DNA of 64,000 bases from Chamaecyparis obtusa (lineage: Eukaryota > Streptophyta > Pinopsida > Cupressales > Cupressaceae), in contig BSBK01002925.1 of assembly GCA_027943335.1 (NCBI GenBank), positions 1,054,001 through 1,118,000 of the forward strand, written 5' to 3'. The position numbers were made by a program, and so were the translations under genes. Shown here in pieces: positions 47,757 through 59,017 of this stretch (its first letter is position 1; each line of letters opens with the position of its first letter). The notes beneath the pieces were generated by a model. The model was not told where the DNA came from. It did no database searches and saw nothing but the letters and a program-made list of their open reading frames with translations.

Positions 47757-48930
47757 TTTTACAATTAAAGTCAAATAGGATCCCATGGGGACTGGTTGCT
47801 CTTGAGAGGGCATTTGATGATAAAGAAAGGACTTGTTTTCCTAAAATTGTTGATAAGATAAATGATTTGGAAGAATTAAATTTAGGAACAAGTCAAATAC
47901 CAAAAAATGTTTACATAGGTAAATGTTTGTCCCAAAGAAATAGGAATAATCCGATTGATCTTCTCAAAAGATTTAGACATGTCTTTACATGGTCTTATGA
48001 TGATTTGAAAGCCTATAGAGAAGATTTATTCCAGCATGAAATACCATTGAAGGAAGGAACCAAACCTTTTAGGCAGAAACTAAGGCCTGTGAACCCTAAT
48101 TTGGCACCAAAAATGCAAGATGAACTCAAAAAGATGATGGATACTAGCATTATCAAGCTAGTCAGACATTCTACTTGGGTGTCAAACTTGGTTTCGGCTA
48201 GGAAGAAGAATGGAGACATTAGGTTATGTGTTGACTTTAGGAATTTGAATGTCAATTCTTTGAAGGACAATTATGGTTTTCCTAATATGGAGAATATGCT
48301 GCAGAAGGTTACTGGATTAGAGTTAATGTCCATGATGGATGGTTTCTCTGGATATAATCAAGTCATGGTTAAGGAATCAGTACAATTTAAGCTTTCATTC
48401 ACTACCCCTTGGGGAACATATGTTTATGTTAGAATGCCCTTTGGTCTGACAAATGTAGGAGCTACTTTTTAGAGAGCTATGGATGTAGCCTTTGCAGACT
48501 TTATAAACAAATTTCTAGTGGTATATCAGGATGATTTCATAGCATATTCAGAAAAGGAAGATCAACATTGTGAGCATCTTGAGAAAATTTTTATTAGGGC
48601 CTTGGAGTATGGGATCTCTTTGAATCCAAAGAAGTGTTCTTTTGGTGTTGTGGAAGGCAAGCTCTTAGGACATATTGTGTCCAAGGATGGAGTGAGAATA
48701 GACCCCAAGAGGGTTATGGCTATAGATAGGCTTTCACCACCTAGAAATGTTAAAGGAATACAGTCTTTCTTTGGGCAGGTAAATTTCCTAAGGAGATTTG
48801 TTACAAATTTTGTAGAAATCAGTCTCCCTATCTCTAGGATGTTGAAAAAGGAGGAAAAGATTGAATGGAATGAGGAAGCATATGAATCTTTCAAAAGTAT
48901 TAAAGGGGCCATCAAGGATGCTCTAGTTTT
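47757..48930 (+). pseudogene. Element D reverse transcriptase
   Basis: Continues the D frame after C. A long spacer with F-T-W-S-Y-D-D-L precedes RT. Blocks: T-W-V-S-N-L-V-S-A-R-K-K near 48175, D-I-R-L-C-V-D-F-R-N-L-N near 48217, M-M-D-G-F-S-G-Y-N-Q near 48335, F-T-T-P-W-G-T-Y near 48400, M-P-F-G-L-T-N-V-G-A-T-F near 48435. The catalytic box Y-Q-D-D (48524-48535) is intact. One TAG at 48470-48472 replaces a Gln expected after GATF. V-x2-F-L-G-x-V-N-F-L-R-R is the connection region. Confidence 0.9.
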
Positions 48931-49279
48931 AAGGACGCCTAATTATGGTAAGCTCATGCAGATATTTTCTTTTGCTTCTTATCATATAGTTGCAGCAGTT
49001 TTATTACAAAAGAATTCAGATGGATATGAACAACCCATATCATTTTTTAGTAAATCCTCACAAGCAGCAAAATTGAAATATGATATTACTAAGAAATAGG
49101 CTTATGCCTTAGTCAAAGCAGTCAAGGCTTTTAGATGTTATCTTGTAGGAGCTAAAGTGGTTGCTTATGTTCTTGGTGCTGCAATTAAGGATAGATTGGT
49201 GCAATAAGAAGTTTCAGGAAAAAGATGTAGATGGATCAATAGGATCCAAGAGTTTAATATTGATATCCAAATTAAAAAA
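48931..49279 (+). pseudogene. Element D gypsy-type RNase H (decayed)
   Basis: I-F-S-F-A-S-Y-H-I-V-A-A-V-L-L-Q at about 48960-49010 corresponds to the TDAS box; the catalytic Asp is replaced by Phe. P-I-S-F-F-S-K-S follows near 49034. TAG at about 49097 and TAA near 49205 interrupt. As in E, this copy of RNase H has lost its key residue. Confidence 0.72.
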
Positions 49280-50653
49280 TTGGTAAGAGGCTTAGGTCTT
49301 GCAAAGTTAATGGCACAAAGCAATTTAGTTGCAAATCATGTGAATGTGTTAGAAGAAGAACAAAGGCCATACATGTGTGAGATGTATTATTGTGATTGGT
49401 ACAAAGATGTTATTGGCTACTTGCAAAAATTGGTCCTTCCCCCTGAGATGGATGAAAATAGAAGGAGAACTATCAAGTTGCAATCTACAAGGTATGCCAT
49501 TATACATGGTAAGTTGTGGTGGAGAAGAAATGAAAGAGTATTGCTAAAATGCATAGACCATGAGAGGTCTAAGGCTCTATTAAAGGAAATGCACCAAGGT
49601 GTATGTGGAGGACATTATATGAAAAATACCATAGCCAACAAGATCCTTAGGTCTGGATTTTGGTGGCCTACAGTTTTTAAGGATACCCATCAGTTTGTAA
49701 GAAAATGTGATGCATGTCAGAGATTTGCTGGAAAGTTGAAGTTTAATGGGAATTTGCCACTCAGACCTATTGTAGTTTAGGATCCATTCCAGAAGTGGGG
49801 TATTGACTTCATTGGGGAAATTCCAAATAAATCTAGTGGTGGACATTCTTACATACTAGTGGCAATAGACTATTTTACTAAGTGGGTTGAAGCTATCCCA
49901 ACTAGAAAGGCTACTAGCAGAGTGGTGACAGATTTTATGATGCAAAACATCCTTACTAGGTTTGGTTGCCTAGAGGTAATTATGGTTGATAATGAAATGT
50001 CTTTTAGATCACAGGAATTTAGTGATTTTTGTCAGTAGTATGGGATACACATTTCATTTTCTTCTCCATATAATCCACAAGGAAATGGCCAAGCTGAGTC
50101 CAGTAATAAACATCTGATTAAGATTCTTAGGAGAGTGTTGGACAAGAATAAGAAAGCCTAGGACTCAAAGTTATGGTGGGCACTGTGGGTAGACAAGGTA
50201 ACTGTAAAGAGGGCCATAGGTTGTGCTCCATTTGATTTGGTATATGGAATAGGTGCTAGACTGCCTCAAAATAATCTATTGCAGATGTACAGGTTTATCC
50301 AAGCATATGATGAGGACTTGAATGATGAAATGAGACTAAGAATGGATGAACTAATCCAATTGGAAGAGGTAAGGAGGGATGCACATGAAAGAAATGAGGC
50401 ATTTCAAAGACAATGTAAGAATTTGTTTGATGGGAGGGCCACCCAAAGAAGTTTTGAAATTGATGACCTCATCTTGATGTGGAATGCAAGGTTGGAAGAT
50501 AAAGGGAAGCATGCAAAGTTTGATCCAATTTGGTTGGGCCCTTATCTTATTGAAAGAAAATGGGGGACATATTCTTATGTTCTCAAAGATTTAACTGGTG
50601 GTACTTTGGAATTGCATGTTCATGGAAAATTACTAAAGTTTTACTTCTCTTGA
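49280..50653 (+). pseudogene. Element D integrase
   Basis: Zinc-binding H...H then C-D-A-C at 49600-49720 (M-H-Q-G-V-C-G-G-H). Core: W-G-I-D-F-I-G (49798), M-V-D-N-E near 49984 and P-Q-G-N-G-Q-A-E (50076) supply D,D,E. The C-terminal module W-L-G-P-Y-L lies at 50531. TAG stops at 49778, 50036 and 50159; the last fits TGG to TAG. Ends TGA 50651-50653. No chromodomain. Confidence 0.88.
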
Positions 50654-50809
50654 AGTATCTTTTCCATGAGCAGTAGTTTAGGTTTTCCCTTGTGCAATCG
50701 TTGGTTTTTGCTTTTTGTGTGTCAAAGTTTTGAGTTGGTCTTCTCTTCCAAGAGATTCTAGCTTGCTCTTTGTATCTACAGGAGATACACGTCCTTGAGT
50801 ATGAGTCAC
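50654..50809 (+). other. Element D 3' non-coding end
   Basis: 156 bases between the integrase stop and the 3' LTR. No convincing polypurine tract is seen next to the LTR start (50810); the nearest purine-rich word is gagtatgag. Confidence 0.5.
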
Positions 50810-53509
50810 TATTAGCACATGCAAAAAATTTTATGGCTCTAGCCCTATTCCCCTGGTCTCTGCAATTATTTTTAGGTCTTTGCCTTTAGCCCTAGTTCAA
50901 ATTTTTGAAAATATAGCTGTTGCATACAAAAACCCTTTGAAAAACCCTGGCCTTGTTATATTTTCATGTTACTTTTCATGGGTCACTTAAAGGTCCTAAT
51001 TCACATGTGCTTTATATTTTATCACTTTGCAGGGTTGGCTGTTAATTTTTTGTAAGTTTCTTTCCCCAATGAATTAAATATTTTCCTTTAGTCCACTGCA
51101 CCTTATTTTCCCTTAAAGCCTAAGTCTTAGCGTTTAATTTTTACTATGTTTTGGCTTTAATATGTTCTTGGGCCCCCCTCTGATAATATTTCCATTTGAC
51201 AATCAGCATAAGTTCTCATAGGATGTGTCAGAAGCTTGAGATCTTATGCTGATCGTTGATCTTTCCTGATGACATAGCCTTTCTTTTTGAGTGGGTCCAC
51301 TTGCCAGGTAGGCTGACTTGGCAGTATCTCATTGGTCCATGGGAGTAATGAGGTGGAGGGTTGTCAGTGGGACTGGTCTTCTTAGTGTTCAGGTAGATTA
51401 AAGTTCATTTTAATCTTGTGGATGTTGTTATACCATTGATATAACATGCTCGACCTTTAGCGCAATGGTATAGCAACAGCCATTAATTCTCATAAAGAAG
51501 GTAGGTGGGTCTATTGACATGTATGCACAAATGGTGAGATGTGATTGGTCCATGTATTAATGAGATGGAGGTTGTCAGTGGGACCTGGTTTTTGGATGTG
51601 TTAGAGGGTCTTGATCCTGTCAGTAAATTAGTGGATGACATATGATCTTATGGGTTTTTTCAGAAGCTTAAGATCTCGCAATGACCATTGATTTTGTTTC
51701 TTGTCATAAGGTTGTCAAAGATGGGAGGAGATTCTCAATCTAATGGTGGGCATGTAATCTAATAGAATCTCAGATGGGTATGTGAACTTTAGACAACCGT
51801 TGATCTTCTTGATGCAGGCCTGATCAAAGTTTCTTAGTCTTTTGGTGGATGGGATAAGTGCTTTAGCGGCTGACAAATTTTTGAAGGCTTCACTCATTTG
51901 TGTGAGATAGCAGTGGTTCTCTAAATGTTTTAGCAGTTTAGCAAACAAGCATTCATGAAATCACTAAACTTTCTAGTGGATAGATAAAGTGTTTTGCGAA
52001 CTGGCGGTAACCTTTTGTTGCTAGTTCACTAAATGTGGGACTGAGGTTAATGTTTTCCTATGGTCACTGGGTCGTGGAGTTAAATGGTGAGTTAATTTTT
52101 CTTTCCGTGAATTGGAAATGCCTTGTCACATGGTCATTAGGAGTAAACCCAGGGTGGCAGTTGAGTTAAGATTTAAAAGACTGTGAAACATGAAGATCTA
52201 ATGGCCATGACTTAAGGTTGATGAAGATTCAAATGTTGACCATCAATTCACTATTAAAGCCATAAAGTAACCGTTGAAGTTCAAATTCAAAATTGCAGAG
52301 GGTTTCAAGCAATAGAAGGTACCAAAATTTATGGTTTTAATGGCCGGTTTCGATTGATTTGGTGGCATTGCTTATTGCAAACTGATCTAAGGGTCCCTAT
52401 GGTAGGTGGCATGATGTTTTTGTACTAGGAGAAGTGTGGTTTTGTGCTTGAGGTATGTTTGTAGGTGGCTGATTTGACTAGTTCTCATGGCAATTCCTGG
52501 TTGTTTGGTACTATCCTTGCAGATTTTGATGATTGTAGATTCGTCTAAGATTCATTTTATCTAGGTTGCTTATGTTTCTTCCCCTACAATAAATTTTGAT
52601 GTAGTTTTTGGTTGGTTGAGTTGTTGAAACCCTAACCCTAGTCACCCGAACCTTGATGCATCCTTTTTGAGGATTCCAAGGTGAATAGGGGTATAAGAAG
52701 TAAAATGTTTTATTTTGAAAGGGTTTTGTTCTTGATTAGTTCCAGGGAGTTTTAGTAGGTAGTATCATATTGTATTAGATTGAATCGAATTTCCTTGTAG
52801 TCTTTTGCAGGTTATTGAACTGGTTTTCTCTCTTCTCTGCTTTGAACATGTACATGATTCATTATACTTAATACAAGTATTTCAAGCTTTCAAGTCTCTC
52901 CTTGGTGTCAATCTTGTGAATTCTAGATTTTCTAATCTATTGCATAGGGTTACCTTTGTATATGTTCTAGTCTTCAGTTCTTGATCTAGGATCAAGTGAA
53001 ATATACTTTGGATAGGACATAGATTCACTTTGATTTGTTTGCAAAAGGATATTATAAGTAGTAGATGGGTTGAAATAATTATGTTTATGGCGATGAGTCT
53101 TTGACAATAGTTGGTTCATGTTTCAATGTCTATATTTGAGATTTTCCCAATGGATAACAGCACTGATCAAAGATTAGTATATTTAGTTGAGCTCAATGCT
53201 TGATTGGCCCTTGCTTACTTCTCTCCATCTCTAGATATCAACACTTTTCAAGTTTTAATTGTATTTGGTTGATAGTAGTAATACCCTATAGTAATGGAGA
53301 GTCAATGAATGTGAGGTTAGCATTTAACACTTTCTTACTATTCAATCTATTGTTTAGACCCAGTCTTTGGTGTGTGAAGTATAGTTTTCACTGGGTTAGG
53401 TGCACCTACCCTGGTTTTGTAGAGCCAGAAGTGAAGAGGGTAGTCTTGTCCCTATAGTTGGTCGAGTTACCCTAAGATCCTTATACATTTTGGAACTAAC
53501 CAATCCTAA
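50810..53509 (+). repeat. Element D 3' LTR, main part
   Basis: Matches 18729-21300. Interrupted after cctaa (53505-53509) by F; the last 60 bases resume at 57492. Confidence 0.9.
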
Positions 53510-56500
53510 TGTGAGACCTAACAGACAGTCAAACTTTTGCTATTATGTTTTCTATGCTTTCAGTACTTATTCTCAGACATATCAGACTATGTGGACACTT
53601 ATGTATTTAAGGATCTGTTGAATCCTATTTTATATGTTCAGTACCTGATTATGTAATCAAGGTACACTTGGGATACTACATGTTATGTTTCAGTTTCAGT
53701 TATGGTTACATACATATGATGATTTATGATGTTTTAAAACTATTGTGATGTAAAGACGGCTTAGGAAACTGATGTTACGCTTAGTTGAGTAATTTACAGA
53801 CATAGTTTTAAACCATTCAGTTATGATGTATTATGTTTATATCATGTTTTATTGGACCTACTGATGTGTGCAGGATAAGTTGACCATGGAACTAAATTTG
53901 GGGATCCCATATTGAAATACATGTTTCTACTATGCATGCCAAGGTCCTCTTTGAATAAAGAGACGTGGACCTCATTGTGATGTTTTTCATTTTGTAAATG
54001 TGGTTTGCATGTGCGTAATTAAATTAGATTGTGTATATGATCTAACCATGTCATTGTTTTAATTAATGTGCCAAATTTGGCAAATTGTGGCTTATATGTT
54101 GGCATGGTTAAGTATGTTTATTATTGAGTTTTTTAGGGCCTAACCAGGGTATTACCTTAGGATGTGATCAACTAAACTTGGGTTAGGAAGTTTCTAGAAG
54201 TCAACCAAGACCCCAAATCCGTGCACAAACTTCAGGTGGACTTTAGGAAGGTCTTTTGGGCTCCTAGAAGGTAACCGGGGTCATATTTAGCTACCCAACT
54301 TGGTACCCTAGGGGTTAGGGGTCATTTTCAGCCATTAATAAGCCCCTAAACTCATTTATTACTCCCCTAAAGTCTTCATTTTGAGGTTGGACGGATTTGA
54401 AGAGTTGTGAGGTTTTGGTTAACCTCTCTTTTTCCCAATTTTGCATTCAATTCCATTTATGGTGAATGAAGGCAAGTGGGAAGAAGGGGATGGAAGTTTC
54501 CTTCTCTCTTCTGATTGGTTCCACCATTCTTGGAGGTTTTCCTATTTAGGAAATGCCTTGGGCTAAGTTTTAGTTGATCACCCACTCTCTAGATTTGGAG
54601 ACCAGATTTGTTGGAAAGCTTAGGAGAAGGCTAGCATTAAAGGAGTTCAAGTTTTCAGATACTCAACACACTTGTAGAAAGGTTGGCCCTTGTGTTATTT
54701 TTTCTTCATATTTTGTGTTCTTGAGCTTGGACCTTCATTAATGGAGTCCATGACTTTTATCCAGGTTTTTTTTTGTATGAAATTTTGAAAGTTTATAATT
54801 GTTGTTTTTCCTTTTGTAATTGCAATTTAGGAATGGGTTCTTCAAAGTTTACTCACCCTAGGGAGGGTGGAGTAACCTTGAAGGGGGTAGTAGGAAGTAG
54901 ACCTAGGATGTGTAGAGTCTCCCATTTGTGGAGGGATAAACATGGGGTTCCACGATACCCATGATGCCAAACATAGCCTACAGGCACCTGGGGGCCATAA
55001 GGAGATTGAGACTGTATCTCTTGGAGATGGTCTACCCAAGTCCATGTGTGGCTTGGGATGTTTTATCATGTTATGGCTTCTCCTCCTAGCAGTCCACCTC
55101 TACCCCATTTTCAGTTAGACCTCAAGGAGGTCTCCCTATTGTTAAAACCTTGTTGGGAAATATGTTTGAGTGTCTTCTTATTTTTGGATGTTTTCCTACT
55201 TGCATAAATGTCTTTTTGTTATCCCATTTCAATTTGGATTCCCTAGCTCAGGGGTGGCCTTGTAAAGGCCTAGGTTGGGAGGTGAGCCTCCGTGGTCAAC
55301 CTGGCACCTATAGGAGATCGGTGATGCAGGGCTTGTAGGAAGTGGTGAACTTGGACAATACTCAGTCTTCAATTATTTGTTGTGTTCTTCCTTTCCAAAA
55401 AGTTGTAATATTTAAATTGTAGTTTATGATAATTTGGGAATTTGGAATGTCCTTGTAAACTTATACTTGAAATTGTAAAGATTACTGCCATTTAATCTAT
55501 GGGAAAGGAAAATTACGAACCATGATGCAAAGGAAAAATCCATATCTTCCTTGATTTTATGTGTAAAAATTAATTGCCCATTGGGAAAAGATGGATTTAA
55601 TAGTTATTTAAATTTGTTGCAATTAGTATCTAAATAATGAATTTAATGATTATATGCAAAGGTATGGTTCATAAATATATAGGTGAAATCAAACCTATCA
55701 TTAAAAATTGAATTAGAATATTTCATTTTGTGTAAATATAAGAAAATAAATTTAAATTATTTTTAGTTATAATGTGAAATTTTAGTTTTGAATAATATTA
55801 TTTTTACTTAGAATATTTCTTTGAAATTTATGAAAAATATAAAATGCCTAAAATAAAATAAAAAATTCCTACAGAATGTTAAGCCTAAATTATAGGTTAA
55901 ATGGGTACTTTTATTTTTCAAAAAAAAAAAACCCTGCTATTCCCTATTTTAGGATTCAGGTATTTTGAGTTTGTCAGAATATAAAATAATATATTTTATA
56001 TTTAAGCAAAGACCTTGTTTTGTTTTTATTAAATTAGTATGTTTTCATTTTTTTATTGTGACGCATTTAGTTTTAAACCTTTGGTTACGTGTTGGGTGCT
56101 CAAAACAAAAATTATAGTTATGAGCGCATGTTTTTTTTTTTTTTAATAAAGTTTATTATTTTTTTTATGTTTTGGGGCGGGCAGAAGCCCTAACCCCAAC
56201 CTACGAGCTTTCATTGCATTGTAGCAGTGGAGGTCGGGCGGTGCCATCCTCACGCCCTACCACTGCTTACACAGTGGCAAGCAGGAGTGGCGTCGTGCCT
56301 CCCCACCACCACCGAGTGCGGCGCGTGTGAGCACAGGTGGCCACCTACCTCCACTTCTCTCCACCACCACCCCGCTCCACCCTCTTTCCTCCCTTTCACC
56401 ACCACCGTGCTCTTTCCGTGTGTGGATGTTGGCTCTTCCAACTGCCTCCCACGCGCCTCTCCTTCTTCGGCCCTCGGCTCTACTTCATTTGTAGGGTTCA

Positions 56501-57486
56501 GGGTTTAAAATAATAATGTTTTATCACATAAAAAGGGGGGGGGGTAGGCAATTTACGCACCCTGATTTTAAATCATATTAACAATTGTAATTGTTATTTA
56601 ATATTTTAATATGCAATGTTTAGTTTTAGATAAATTTGTATTAATTTGATTGATTATCTAATTGGATTTTGAGATACATGATTTAACTTAGATAATAGGA
56701 ATGCTTAAATTCTAAATAAATTAACTTGTAATTGATTTGAGTAAGATTTTTATGGTAATCAATGAATTAATATGATGATAGAAAGATTTTTATCTAATCT
56801 ATTCATCCTTTTTAATTTTATAACCTTAGTTGACATTTTATCGATAAGGGAACCTTATCTATCCCTTAACTATGCAATTAATACCAAACATGGGCATTTT
56901 CATTATCTTTGACCATCATCATGCATGGTTGACTTTTAGTCAACATTGGTCAAATATACTCTGTTTACCTTGGTTTTCAAACTAGTTGTTCCCCTCGCAC
57001 CCAAGAACCTAGGATTTCAGTATTGTACTATTTTGAGAGGGTTGACTTTTTGGTCAAACCTAGTTGACCTTTCTGGTCAACCATCTTGGATACATGTTTT
57101 ATCTTTACCAGTTGCATCAATAACCTTAGGATACCTCTTTCAGTTGAACTTTGGCACAGTTGACTTTTTGGGTTGACTTAGTCAAACCTTGGACATCACC
57201 TCAATTTGCATGCCCAAGTTGTCCTTGACACTTTCCACCTCATTCTAGCTTGATCGCACGTACTTTGGCATATAGTTGACTTATGGTTAACTCAGGTTGA
57301 CTTTTAGTCAATTGTCTCAATTTGCATGCCGGTCAAGTTAGTAGCTTTAGGAAACTTGTAACTTGTTTAGAGACTCATGCCAAGATAGGACTTGTTCTCT
57401 AGTTGTGTAAGTGCTTTTAGTATGATAGTTAGTATGTTTAGGAAAAAAATTTGTAGCTGTGTTTTGCTCAACTTTTGGGCATGACA
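53510..57486. mobile_element. Element F: 3,977-bp insertion, probable solo gypsy LTR
   Basis: Starts tgtgag, ends atgaca, flanked by target duplication cctaa (53505-53509 and 57487-57491). The interrupted sequence reads straight across in the 5' LTR of D at 21302-21305. No coding domain or second LTR inside. On the minus strand it begins TGTCATGCCCAAAA, a usual gypsy LTR start, so minus orientation is likely. 54870-55130 has a short coding-like patch without identifiable product. 56176-56505 is GC-rich. 4 kb is long for a solo LTR; another non-coding LTR-type element is possible. Confidence 0.7.
56176..56505. other. GC-rich, CpG-keeping island in element F
   Basis: Rich in ccaccacc, gcggcg and cctccc words amid AT-rich DNA. 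The open frame 56227-56508 is Pro/Ser/His/Thr low complexity in both strands and shows no domain. Confidence 0.5.
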
Positions 57487-57491
57487 CCTAA

Positions 57492-57551
57492 AATCAGCCT
57501 GAGGGTATATTGGTAGTCTAAGAGCATAAGCATCCATTTTGAACACCAACA
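57492..57551 (+). repeat. Element D 3' LTR, terminal 60 bases
   Basis: Matches 21307-21366 with a few transitions, ends ccaaca, followed by target duplication ctatg 57552-57556. Confidence 0.9.
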
Positions 57552-57556
57552 CTATG

Positions 57557-58814
57557 CTCATAGCTCAAGTGCCCACAAATGAAGTCAAGGTGACAAAACC
57601 CATGATTTTACCTATGACAGGTCCATAGGACTCAGCGCCTATAGTTGAAACACATACAGAGGTAGAAAAGTATGTGCTCATGACAGAGACACTCAAGGAT
57701 GACTCAATTTTCATTGATAATGTAAAAGTTACTATGGCGGCCACAAACACGGATTTGGAAAATTTTGAAGAATCCTTTGTAAGCACTCAAGAGGCTAAGA
57801 ACTTATGTGGTAACACTCCTAATCAAAAAGAAATATTGATTGAGGATATAACAAATGAAGAAGAAGAAAAATGAGAAGAAGAGGTAAAAGGAAATGAGAA
57901 AATAGATAATCCATCTATTGAAATGCTAATCAAAGTAAAGAAAGAAGTAGAGGACAACACTCCTATCACTTCACTACCCTCAGCAGCATTGTTGTCAAGT
58001 TTGACACCTGACACAACTAGTTTGGAATCATGGAGAGAAGAAGACCTGATCAAGATTAGTGTCTTAGCTATGGAGAAGGCCAAGGAGAAATAGGTAATGT
58101 GAAATCCCCTCTTTGTAGAATCAGTAAATATCCTGAACAACCTATTACCAGTAGATAAGAAAGTGTCCAAGATACACTTTGTTGATGATGTAAGTGCAAT
58201 TCTTTCACAATTCAAGAGTAATTTCTCTAAATTGGAAGAATCAACATCATTAGTTGCAGAGGAGAAGTATATGTAGAAAAGGCTAAATGAGTTGGTCAAT
58301 AACTTCTCACTAGATCTTAGTTCACTCAAGGTAGGACAAGCAACTTTGAAAGAGTTTGCAAAAAAAAGGAAGGAAGATTGTTGCTGATTGTATGAATCAA
58401 GATAAGTTGATAGTCAATCACTATAAGAAGATTCAAGAAGCAGAGGCCATGATAGAACAAGTGAGGAAATTAGTAGAAGATCCCTCTACTAATATAAACA
58501 TGTGCAACAATGTATATTAGGGACAACTTGACAAAATTGAAAAGGGAGAAAAGGAGATGTCAAGGATAAGGGCTAGGTAGACTCAACTTAGAAATGCTCT
58601 TGTGCCCTCCCTAGATTTGTTGAATCAGAATATAAAGGAGATCAATGCCACCATGGTGACATATGATCAAGGTCCTAGCTCAGATTTGGAGAAGATGGAG
58701 AAGCTATAGTATGCATTATGTGCCCATCTCTAGATTGTTAATGCATTGATTGCATTATGGAAGTAAGAGATCTATAATTTATAGATTGCATAGTTGGATG
58801 TACTTTCAATGTAA
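57557..58814 (+). pseudogene. Element B ORF2, C-terminal part
   Basis: Resumes the ORF2 frame broken at 18728. 57674-57874 is an open acidic stretch, ending in Glu-rich sequence. After that LLSSLTPDTTSLESW and coiled-coil sequence match K (1-1031). TAG codons at 58091-58093 and 58578-58580 sit at the same positions as TAG in K. One extra A in the run near 58366 shifts the frame. Ends TAA 58812-58814. Unknown function, likely an elongated oligomerising tail. Confidence 0.7.
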
Positions 58815-58854
58815 GTACTTGTATAGACTCAATTTTGTAACAACTTTGTCATTA

Positions 58855-59017
58855 ATGTCAAAGGGAGAGTATGTATATAAAATGGAGCTATAAATATGTA
58901 TAGTAAGAAGATATAAGGGAGATATAAGATAGACTATGATTGAGTGTTTTGTCTATTAAAGGACAATTAGTCACTTTGATATATTCCTTTGTTTCCATAA
59001 ATGACAAAGGGGGAGAT
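58855..59017 (+). promoter_or_regulatory. Element B: repeated polypurine tracts
   Basis: tcaaagggagag at about 58859 and acaaagggggagat at 59004-59017, the latter directly before the 3' LTR. Confidence 0.65.

Larger units (their letters stand above)
18729..57551 (+). mobile_element. Element D: Tat-like Ty3/gypsy retrotransposon, split by C and F
   Basis: LTRs 18729-21366 and 50810-53509 plus 57492-57551. Target duplication ctatg at 18724-18728 and 57552-57556. Net length without insertions is about 12.4 kb. Internal order: PBS, gag, protease, an RNase H of the extra (archaeal-type) kind, RT, gypsy RNase H, integrase. Coding frames join correctly across element C once one target copy is removed. 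This is unusual because the extra RNase H comes before RT. Inserted into ORF2 of element B. Confidence 0.88.

Noticed and set aside
50510..50653. Chromodomain at the end of the D integrase
   Set aside because: Only the GPY/F-like module is seen; no aromatic cage pattern follows before the stop.
56227..56508. 93-codon frame in the GC-rich island of F
   Set aside because: Low-complexity composition on both strands, no start context or domain.
57823..58329. 168-codon minus-strand frame
   Set aside because: It is the antisense of the B ORF2 coiled coil, whose plus-strand frame matches K.
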